This document shows positions 42,291 to 49,038 of a DNA stretch of 64,000 nucleotides, piece by piece (the stretch's first letter is position 1; the number at the start of each line of letters is the position of its first letter). Origin of the DNA: Streptomyces sp. MBT65 (GTDB taxonomy: Bacteria > Actinomycetota > Actinomycetes > Streptomycetales > Streptomycetaceae); contig NZ_JAENRY010000030.1 of NCBI RefSeq assembly GCF_016612545.1, forward strand, positions 1-64,000, read 5' to 3'. Made by a program: the position numbers and the translations under genes. The notes under the pieces are model-generated. The model did no database searches. It had not been told where the DNA came from and saw only the letters and a list, made by a program, of their open reading frames with translations.

Positions 42291-43069
42291 TGGCTACCCC
42301 TGTTCTGGACAAGGCGGAAGCGGCCGGCCAGCCCGAGCCCGGCTTCGCCGACTCCCCCTACATCACGGTCACCTTCCGGGTCCGCCGCTTCAACTCCGAG
42401 GTCTCGGCGGAAGCGGTCTGGGAGGACTTCCAGCTGGAGATCGACCCCAAGGAGCGCGTCCTCGACGGTCTCCACAAGATCAAGTGGGAGATCGACGGCA
42501 CGCTGACCTTCCGCCGCTCGTGCGCGCACGGCATCTGCGGTTCGGACGCGATGCGGATCAACGGCAAGAACCGTCTCGCCTGCAAGACCCTGATCAAGGA
42601 CCTCAACCCCGAGAAGCCGATCACGATCGAGCCGATCAAGGGTCTGACGGTCCTGAAGGACCTGGTCGTCGACATGGACCCGTTCTTCCAGGCGTACCGC
42701 GACGTGATGCCGTTCCTCATCACGAAGGACACGAACGAGCCGACGCGCGAGCGTCTCCAGACGGCCGAGGACCGCGAGCGCTTCGACGACACCACGAAGT
42801 GCATCCTGTGCGCGGCCTGCACGTCGTCCTGCCCGGTCTTCTGGAACGACGGCCAGTACTTCGGCCCGGCCGCCATCGTCAACGCGCACCGCTTCATCTT
42901 CGACTCGCGCGACGAGGCGGGCGAGCAGCGCCTGGAGATCCTCAACGACCGTGACGGCGTGTGGCGTTGCCGCACCACCTTCAACTGCACGGACGCGTGC
43001 CCGCGAGGCATCGAGGTCACGAAGGCGATCCAGGAAGTGAAGCGGGCGCTGATCACGCGGCGCTTCTGA
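42290..43069 (+). CDS. sdhB: Succinate dehydrogenase iron-sulfur subunit
   Basis: 259 aa. [2Fe-2S] ligands in RRSCAHGICGSDAM near 74 with the distal Cys in LACKTL; [4Fe-4S] in CILCAACTSSCPVFW near 165; [3Fe-4S] and third cluster ligands in CRTTFNCTDACPRGIEVTKA near 222. Transfers electrons from SdhA to the membrane subunits. Last gene of the operon, with a strong hairpin terminator 20 bp downstream. Confidence 0.98.
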   Translation: MATPVLDKAEAAGQPEPGFADSPYITVTFRVRRFNSEVSAEAVWEDFQLEIDPKERVLDGLHKIKWEIDGTLTFRRSCAHGICGSDAMRINGKNRLACKTLIKDLNPEKPITIEPIKGLTVLKDLVVDMDPFFQAYRDVMPFLITKDTNEPTRERLQTAEDRERFDDTTKCILCAACTSSCPVFWNDGQYFGPAAIVNAHRFIFDSRDEAGEQRLEILNDRDGVWRCRTTFNCTDACPRGIEVTKAIQEVKRALITRRF

Positions 43070-43089
43070 GGTTGTTTCCGTACGGCTGC

Positions 43090-43124
43090 GAGGGCCCCGT
43101 TTCCGGGTTGGAAGCGGGGCCCTC
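43090..43124 (+). terminator. Terminator of the sdhCDAB operon
   Basis: Perfect 10-bp GC stem (43090-43099 with 43115-43124), extendable inward to 15 pairs with one G-T wobble, leaving a 5-nt loop. Confidence 0.85.
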
Positions 43125-43226
43125 TGGCGTGCGGCAACCCGTTTGGGTGAACGTGATCGTCAAGGACATACCGGCGCTGTCCGGCCTACGATGATGCTCT
43201 CGACACCAGCCCACGGGAGGCACCTG

Positions 43227-43835
43227 ATGTCCGCAGCAGCGGTCGAGCGGCCGAATGAGGACCGTCCGTTGATCGCGGAGGCGAACCGGATCATGGATCG
43301 CCTCCCGGGCTACCGCGTCGAGATCATCGGAGGCCAGATCATCGTGTCCCCGCCACCGGACGGCCCGCACGCCGAGGCCTTGACCGACCTCATGCTGCCC
43401 TTCGCGGCTTCCGGTCTGCATGGGACGGAATCGAAGGTGCTCCAAGGCGTCGGCCTCTGGCTACCGACCGGGACAGAGGACTACGCGATCCCCGACCTTG
43501 TGGTGGTCGACGCCGACTACCGGGATCACTACGTCGAGAACAACTGCTACGACCCCATCTGCTTCCGCCTGGTCCTGGAGGTCACCTCCAGCAACTATCG
43601 GACGGACCTGCGAGACAAGGTGAAGGCGTACGCCGCCGCCAAGATCCCGGTTTACGTGATCATCGACCGCAAGCATCAGCGCCTCCACGTCCTGACCAGC
43701 CCCACAGGGGACGATTACGAGAGCCACCGGCCGCACTCCCCCGGCGAAGTGGTCACCCTGCCCAAGTCCATCGGCGCCGAAGTCACCCTCGACGTCGCGG
43801 AGATCCTCAAGGCCGGACAGCCCCAGAACGGCTGA
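43227..43835 (+). CDS. Uma2-family protein (DUF820, PD-(D/E)XK fold)
   Basis: 202 aa, paralogue of 28223-28804. RVEIIGGQIIVSPPPDGPHA, YAIPDLVVVDADYRDHYV, LVLEVTSSNYRTDLRDKVKAYAA, PVYVIIDRKHQRLHVL. The same putative acidic/Lys site is kept. Cytosolic, function not established. GGGAGG lies 6 nt before the ATG; the upstream in-frame extension is discarded. Convergent with the DUF4132 gene (6 bp gap). Confidence 0.9.
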   Translation: MSAAAVERPNEDRPLIAEANRIMDRLPGYRVEIIGGQIIVSPPPDGPHAEALTDLMLPFAASGLHGTESKVLQGVGLWLPTGTEDYAIPDLVVVDADYRDHYVENNCYDPICFRLVLEVTSSNYRTDLRDKVKAYAAAKIPVYVIIDRKHQRLHVLTSPTGDDYESHRPHSPGEVVTLPKSIGAEVTLDVAEILKAGQPQNG

Positions 43836-43841
43836 GCGCGT

Positions 43842-46325
43842 TCACAACTGGCTCAGGATCGTCGGGTCCGTGATCCCCGTGTCGTTCGCCAACAACACCG
43901 CCTTACTGAGGATCACCGCCGACATCCGATCCCCCTCGTACGGCAGATACCCGGCCTGCGGAGCGGACGACGCCGCGCTCGGAACGATGCAGAGGTACCG
44001 GTCGTCCGGGGTCATCAGGATGTTGCCGGACCCCAGGTGGATCTTGTACGTGTGCCGCTCCCCCTTGACGTGCAGGAAGCGCCCCTCCAGCGTGCAGCGG
44101 TCCGCTATCGCGAGCCTCGGGATCAGGCGGGCCAGCAGCGTGCGGCGGGTCTGCGCGCTCTGGTTCAGCTCCGCGAAGCCGTACGACGTCCAGTACGCGC
44201 GGAAGCGTCCGCCGGGGCCGCCGTCCTGCCAGGTCGGGTCGTTGCCCACGCTGGCCACACCGACGAACAGGTCGACGTCGCGCAGGACTTCGGACAGGAC
44301 GAGGGGCGGTACGGAGTCGAGCGGGAGCGGGTCGACCGCGGCCCTGCCGTCGCGTGGCCGCATGCGGTACTCGCCGCCGTAGCAGTGCGCGGAGTTGGGC
44401 GGGGCGTCGATCGGGTAGAAGCGGACCTGGTCGGTGCGCAGGTGCATGAAGCTGCCGGACGCGCTGAGGTCCGCGCGGTCGGCGCCGCCGTCGCCCCCGA
44501 TCCAGTACTCGGCGCGCAGGCCCCACCGCGGGAGTTCGCGGACGGCCGGCGGGGCCTCGTCGTCGACGGCCAGCCGGAGTTTGTTGTGCCAGCCGCGGAC
44601 GGCCGCCAGGGAGTGGAACTGGTGCTGGCGCAGGACATGGGCCGCGAAGCGGTTGGAGTACGTGGCCGTCGTCCGCTCGGCGTCGGTGAGGAGGTACACC
44701 TCGCGGTGGGCCTGCTTGAACGGCTGGGTGATCGCGTGCCGTTCCAGCCAGTCCCGCCAGGCGACGATCTCGTCGGGGCTGTGTCCGACCGGGTGCCAGA
44801 GCGCGACCAGCGTGCCCTCGGTCACCGGGGTGTCGGCGAGGGTGCGCAGTGCGCCGTCGGCGTGTCCGACCGTCGTCCCGTCGACCGTCCACAGCAGTCG
44901 GCGGGCCAGGGTGCCGACGAGGGGGTGGTCGACGTAGCGCTCGCGCCAGGCGGCGTAGGTCCAGGTGCGGCGGGCCAGGAACTGGCGGTCCAGGCGCTCG
45001 CTCTGCGCCGTGAGCATCTTGTCGATGTCCTTGATCGCGGCCTTGAGCTCCTTGAGCTCGTCGGCGTGGTCGCGGCGGACGGCGGCGGGCACCGCCTTGA
45101 CGGCCTTTCCGGTCGCGGTGCGCCAGCTCAGTGTCGCTTTGGGGCCGTGGACCTCCAGGAGTGCCGTGGTCTCGCCGAGTGACAGCTCCACCCGGCCGAC
45201 CTCGGTCAACCCGTAGGCGGGGACGGCCAGTTCCTCGATCTCCTCGCGGCTGAGGCCCTTCTCCTCGGCCTTCGCGTCCAGCGCCGTGTTCAGCAGCTTG
45301 AGCGTGCCCTTGTACGTGACGCGGGTGCCGAGGCGGGCGAGTTCGGCGAGGGCCGCCTCGCTGTCGATCCGGGACAGGGCGTTGACCGCCGCGTTGGCGA
45401 CCTTGGGGTTGACCGGGCCCAGGCCGGGCACCTTGCGCAGCGCGGTCTCGACGAGGGTGCCGAGGGCGCGGGCGGTCTCGGGGTGCGGCGGCAGGAGGGC
45501 CAGCGACCAGGCGAGTCCGCGCAGAGCGATGGCGTTGTACGCGTCGAAGCTCTCCCCCGTCTGCTCCGTGGCGGCCAGCGGGTGGGTGCGCGGTCGGCCC
45601 ACCAGCCGTAGCCAGGGCACCAGTCGGGAGCGCACCGCGTCCGGACCGACGGCGTCGACCAGTGTCCGTCCGGTCTTCTCCCACTTCGTGGAGGGACGGG
45701 CGGCGGTGGCGGTGGTGGCGTGGGCGACCAGGCGCCGCCAGTCCTCGCCGAGGTCGGTCAGTTCCGCGATCGCCGCGTCGGCCCAGGCCTCGCCGGGGTT
45801 CACCACGGGGTCGGTGATCCGGTCGACGATCGGGCCCAGCACATCGGCGCCGTTCCACCGCGTCAGGTGCGAGCGGCGGATCAACGCGACGAAGTCTCCC
45901 GGGAGTTCACGGCCCTCGGCGAACTCCAGCTCGGCGAGCCGGGCGAGTTCGTCGGTGTCGTAGTGCAGCTCCTGGTCGGCGAGCACGCGCATGAGGGTGG
46001 CGCGGGCCTCGTGCGGCTGTCCCTCGATCTTCTCGACTCCCCGGAGTGCGTTGCGCAGGCACGTGATGCGGTGGCGCAGGGCCGGGTCCCCGGCCGTCTC
46101 CTCGTAGCGCTCCAACAGCAGTTGGGACACCCGGACCTGGAACTGCGCGGAGGTGTCCATCACCGCGGAGACGACGGGGCCGGCCAGCCGGTACTGGTAC
46201 CACTGGTCGTCGAGCAGTTCGGCGAACTCGATCAGTTCGAGGACCAGACGGTCGCTGTCGTCGGTGGCGATCAGGCCCCGGATGTCGCGGAGTTTCTCGT
46301 CGTACCCGGCGGGTGTGTCGCTCAT
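43842..46325 (-). CDS. DUF4132 domain protein
   Basis: 827-aa cytosolic protein. The N-terminal 430 residues look like helical repeats (AAVNALSRIDSEAALAELAR, LGTRVTYKGTLKLLNTALDA). The C-terminal part resembles DUF4132: QFLARRTWTYAAWRERYVDH, ALWHPVGHSPDEIVAWRDWL, FKQAHREVYLLTDAERTTAT, FRAYWTSYGFAELNQSAQTR and LARLIPRLAIADRCTLEGRF. Function unknown; some relatives link to MolR-type molybdate regulation or to bacterial conflict loci. The ATG overlaps the stop of the upstream damaged gene (TGATG), so it was meant to be co-translated with it. Confidence 0.82.
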   Translation of the reverse strand: MSDTPAGYDEKLRDIRGLIATDDSDRLVLELIEFAELLDDQWYQYRLAGPVVSAVMDTSAQFQVRVSQLLLERYEETAGDPALRHRITCLRNALRGVEKIEGQPHEARATLMRVLADQELHYDTDELARLAELEFAEGRELPGDFVALIRRSHLTRWNGADVLGPIVDRITDPVVNPGEAWADAAIAELTDLGEDWRRLVAHATTATAARPSTKWEKTGRTLVDAVGPDAVRSRLVPWLRLVGRPRTHPLAATEQTGESFDAYNAIALRGLAWSLALLPPHPETARALGTLVETALRKVPGLGPVNPKVANAAVNALSRIDSEAALAELARLGTRVTYKGTLKLLNTALDAKAEEKGLSREEIEELAVPAYGLTEVGRVELSLGETTALLEVHGPKATLSWRTATGKAVKAVPAAVRRDHADELKELKAAIKDIDKMLTAQSERLDRQFLARRTWTYAAWRERYVDHPLVGTLARRLLWTVDGTTVGHADGALRTLADTPVTEGTLVALWHPVGHSPDEIVAWRDWLERHAITQPFKQAHREVYLLTDAERTTATYSNRFAAHVLRQHQFHSLAAVRGWHNKLRLAVDDEAPPAVRELPRWGLRAEYWIGGDGGADRADLSASGSFMHLRTDQVRFYPIDAPPNSAHCYGGEYRMRPRDGRAAVDPLPLDSVPPLVLSEVLRDVDLFVGVASVGNDPTWQDGGPGGRFRAYWTSYGFAELNQSAQTRRTLLARLIPRLAIADRCTLEGRFLHVKGERHTYKIHLGSGNILMTPDDRYLCIVPSAASSAPQAGYLPYEGDRMSAVILSKAVLLANDTGITDPTILSQL

Positions 46326-46717
46326 CAGCCACCCACCAGCGCGACGAGCTTCAGGAACGTGACCTCGACGCCGAGCCCCAGCTCGATCTCCTCGTCGAAC
46401 TCGGTGAGCTGGCGGTCCCCCACCAGCAGCAGGAAGCCGTTGCCCGCGAAGGCCGCGAGGGCCAGCTCCGTCTGCTCCTCGGGGTCTATCCGGCGGGGGG
46501 TGCGCAGCGCGTATCCGTTCAGCACCCGCTCCGTGTCGCGCGGCTGGACCAGGCCCTGGAAGACCTCCGGCGTCCGTGCGTTGTACTCGGCGACCTCCTG
46601 GAACACCCGGCGGCGGATCAGCTCGCGCACGCCGATGCGCTCCTCGGCGATCTCCAGCCCTCAGCCGTCGCTCCGGCTCCCGCTTGTCGTCTCGTCGACG
46701 AACGTCACGATTCCCAT
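46325..46717 (-). pseudogene. Gene interrupted by an in-frame TGA, upstream of DUF4132 gene
   Basis: From an ATG at 46717 the frame reads MGIVTFVDETTSGSRSDG, then TGA (46663-46661), then GLEIAEERIGVRELIRRRVFQEVAEYN and on to the stop at 46325 with no frame change. The two parts look like one 130-codon gene in which a Trp codon (TGG) became TGA. An internal GTG at 46630 could still start a 101-aa product. Function unknown. Linked by overlap to the DUF4132 gene. Either a recent nonsense mutation or a sequencing error. Confidence 0.72.
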
Positions 46718-46802
46718 GCCTCCGACAGTACGAGGCAGCACTGACAATCCCGCGCCGAGGCCAATCCCGGCCCTTCGCCGATCATCGCTCTAACCTGACG
46801 GC

Positions 46803-47213
46803 ATGTCAGATGAAGAGTCGTACGAACTGCTCGGCTTCGACAACGTCCTGCTCCCCGTCGGAGACCTCGCCGAGGCCGTCCCCTTCTACGAACGCGCCGG
46901 GTTCACCGTCGGGTTCCGGCTCGACGAGGCCGGGATCGCGATCCTGAAGGTCGGCGGCGAGACACCCGGGGTGCTGCTGCGGCAGGAGGAGGGGCTCGGG
47001 CACCGGCCGCCGGCCTGGCCCTCGGCCCGCGTGTGGCTGGAGGTGCCGGACGCGCGGAAGGCCGCGCAGCGCCTCGGGGCGGCCGGCATCGCGCTGCTCG
47101 ACGCACCCTTCTCCGTGGCCACCGGGTGGACCGTCGAGATCGCCGATCCCTGGGGCAACGTCCTCGGGTTCACGGACTACTCGAAGCGGCCGGAGCTGGC
47201 GCGGCGGGTGTGA
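46803..47213 (+). CDS. VOC-superfamily (glyoxalase-like) protein
   Basis: 136 aa. Two beta-alpha-beta-beta-beta modules: LGFDNVLLPVGDLAEAVPFYER at the start and SARVWLEVPDARKAAQRLGAAG in the second half, ending GWTVEIADPWGNVLGFTDYS with the typical metal-ligand Glu. Glyoxalase, dioxygenase or drug-binding role cannot be separated. The ATG has TAACCT 6 nt upstream and no ribosome site, so it is probably leaderless. Divergent from the damaged gene at 46325-46717. Confidence 0.85.
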   Translation: MSDEESYELLGFDNVLLPVGDLAEAVPFYERAGFTVGFRLDEAGIAILKVGGETPGVLLRQEEGLGHRPPAWPSARVWLEVPDARKAAQRLGAAGIALLDAPFSVATGWTVEIADPWGNVLGFTDYSKRPELARRV

Positions 47214-47235
47214 CGCAGGTCCCAGCACAAGCGAG

Positions 47236-47295
47236 TTGAACACGTTCAAAAATGCTCCTACAGTTTCCCCTGTCAGCATTTTTGAACGTGTTCAA
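47236..47295. promoter_or_regulatory. Twin TTGAAC-n2-GTTCAA operators in a 21-bp inverted repeat
   Basis: Two 14-bp palindromes, TTGAACACGTTCAA (47236-47249) and TTGAACGTGTTCAA (47282-47295), are each extended by a further 7 bp so that 47236-47256 and 47275-47295 are exact inverted copies around an 18-bp core. They lie just upstream of the membrane protein/DCC operon whose third neighbour is a TetR gene. Very probably the TetR binding sites; the promoter would lie between or within them. Confidence 0.8.
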
Positions 47296-47309
47296 GAAGG
47301 GGGAGGCGC

Positions 47310-47717
47310 ATGGACCGCACGGTCATCGCCTACGTCATCTATCTGATCGTCAGCATCGGACTCACCGTCTGGGTGGCCCGCACGCTCAGCCGCAACGGAC
47401 GGATCTTCCTCGCCGACGTCCTCCGGGGGAACGAAAAACTCGCGGAGGCCGTGAACCACCTCCTGGTGGTCGGTTTCTACCTCGTCAACCTCGGGTTCGT
47501 CGCCCTGTACCTCAGCGGCGACGGCACCATCGACGACACCCGGGGCATCTTCGAGGCCCTCTCGAAGAAGCTGGGCGTGGTGCTGCTGGTCCTCGGGGTG
47601 ATGCATCTGGGGAACGTGTTCGTGCTCAACAAGATCCGCAGGCGCGGGGTCCTGGAGCACGAGCAGGTGCCGCCGGTCGGGCCGCAGGGCTGGGTCCCGC
47701 CGACGGTCGGGGCGTGA
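47310..47717 (+). CDS. Small integral membrane protein
   Basis: 135 aa with three membrane segments: TVIAYVIYLIVSIGLTVWVA at 4-23, NHLLVVGFYLVNLGFVALYL near 49-68, and LGVVLLVLGVMHLGNVFVL near 88-106. A short Pro-rich C terminus follows. No family recognised. GGGGGAGG lies before the ATG. The stop overlaps the GTG of the DCC gene (GTGA), so they form an operon under the twin operators at 47236-47295. Confidence 0.85.
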   Translation: MDRTVIAYVIYLIVSIGLTVWVARTLSRNGRIFLADVLRGNEKLAEAVNHLLVVGFYLVNLGFVALYLSGDGTIDDTRGIFEALSKKLGVVLLVLGVMHLGNVFVLNKIRRRGVLEHEQVPPVGPQGWVPPTVGA

Positions 47718-48232
47718 CGGGGGTGGCCCCGGCCACGGCACCCCGGGACCGGGACGCCCCGCGCGTCCCGGTCCACGGGCTCACCGTCCTCTACGACGCC
47801 GACTGCGCCCTGTGCGCCTTCGTGCGCGACTGGCTCGTACGGCAGTCGCAGTTGGTCCCCCTGGAACTGGTACCGGCCTCCTCCGAAGAGGCACGACAAC
47901 GCTTTCCCGGGCTCGACCATCGCGCCACCCTCGAGGAGATCACCGTCGTCGGCGACTCCGGGCAGGTCTACCGAGGTGCCGCCGCCTGGATCGTCACCCT
48001 GTGGGCCCTGCGCGAACACCGGCCGCTGGCACACCGGTTGAGCACCCCGGCCGGGGCCAGGATCGCCAAGGGCGCCGTGCTCGCCGCCGCGAAGTGGCGC
48101 GGGGCGCAGTGGGGCCCCGGCGGGTGGGGCGGTGGCGTGTACCGGCAGCGGGACGGCTGGACGTACGACCCGAACACCGGCTGGTCGTACACCGGGCCGG
48201 GCTGCGCAGGCGGTTCCTGCGCCACTGGATAG
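47714..48232 (+). CDS. DCC-family thiol-disulfide oxidoreductase (DUF393)
   Basis: 172 aa. The name-giving motif VLYDADCALCAFVRDWL near 26-42 (CxxC in Cys32/Cys35 position) is present, then PLELVPASSEEARQRFPGL, GQVYRGAAAWIVTLWALREH and a Gly/Trp-rich tail ending CAGGSCATG with two more Cys. Predicted redox protein of thioredoxin fold; partner unknown. The GTG start overlaps the membrane protein stop. Its own stop (TAG) lies in the -10 element of the following TetR gene. Confidence 0.88.
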   Translation: MTGVAPATAPRDRDAPRVPVHGLTVLYDADCALCAFVRDWLVRQSQLVPLELVPASSEEARQRFPGLDHRATLEEITVVGDSGQVYRGAAAWIVTLWALREHRPLAHRLSTPAGARIAKGAVLAAAKWRGAQWGPGGWGGGVYRQRDGWTYDPNTGWSYTGPGCAGGSCATG

Positions 48233-48243
48233 GCTCTGTTTCC

Positions 48244-49029
48244 GTGCCCGCGAAGAACGACAGCCCCGAAGAGGACGGCGGTACGCCCGCCAAGTCCGCG
48301 AAGTCCGAGCAGACCCGCGCGCTGATCCTGGAGACGGCCATGCGGCTGTTCCAGGAGCACGGCTACGACAAGACGACGATGCGGGCGATCGCCAAGGAGG
48401 CGGGCGTCTCGGTCGGCAACGCCTACTACTACTTCGCCGGCAAGGAGCACCTGGTCCAGGGCTTCTACGACCGTCTCGCCGAGGAGCACCGGCTCGCGGT
48501 CCGCGAGGTGCTGGACAAGGAGACCGATCTGGAGGCGCGGCTCTCGGGCGTGCTGCGGGTGTGGCTGGACATCGCGAAGCCGTACCACGAGTTCGCGGTG
48601 CAGTTCTTCAAGAACGCCGCCGACCCGGACAGCCCGCTCAGCCCGTTCTCCGCGGAGAGCGAGCACGCGCGTGTGCAGGCCATCAGTGTCCACCGGGAGG
48701 TGCTCTCGGGGGCGAAGACCAAGGTGGCGCCGGAACTGCGGGACGTGCTGCCCGAGTTGATGTGGCTCTCCCAGATGGGGCTCGTCCTGTACTGGGTGTT
48801 CGACCGGACCGAGGGGCGCGAGCGCAGCTACCGGCTCGCCGAGCGCGGCGCCCGCCTCACCGCGCGCGGTGTGTCGCTGGCCCGCTTCCGGGTGCTGCGG
48901 CCGCTCGTCCTTGAGGTGCACGAGCTGTTCACGGACTTCCTGCCGGGCATGACCCACGCGCTGCCCGACCCGGCGAAGAAGAAGCGCGGGGCGCCCGCCG
49001 CCGGACCCGCCGACGACGAACGCCCCTGA
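48244..49029 (+). CDS. TetR/AcrR-family regulator
   Basis: 261 aa. N-terminal HTH: SEQTRALILETAMRLFQEHG, YDKTTMRAIAKEAGVSVGNA, YYYFAGKEHLVQGFYDRLAE; then a helical ligand domain and a basic C-terminal tail (DPAKKKRGAPAAG). The GTG has TAGGCT 8 nt upstream and no ribosome site, so it is probably leaderless and transcribed separately from the two genes before it. Likely ligand of the palindromes at 47236-47295. It faces the convergent MMPL gene at its 3' end (9 bp gap). Confidence 0.9.
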   Translation: MPAKNDSPEEDGGTPAKSAKSEQTRALILETAMRLFQEHGYDKTTMRAIAKEAGVSVGNAYYYFAGKEHLVQGFYDRLAEEHRLAVREVLDKETDLEARLSGVLRVWLDIAKPYHEFAVQFFKNAADPDSPLSPFSAESEHARVQAISVHREVLSGAKTKVAPELRDVLPELMWLSQMGLVLYWVFDRTEGRERSYRLAERGARLTARGVSLARFRVLRPLVLEVHELFTDFLPGMTHALPDPAKKKRGAPAAGPADDERP

Positions 49030-49038
49030 GCGGTCAGG

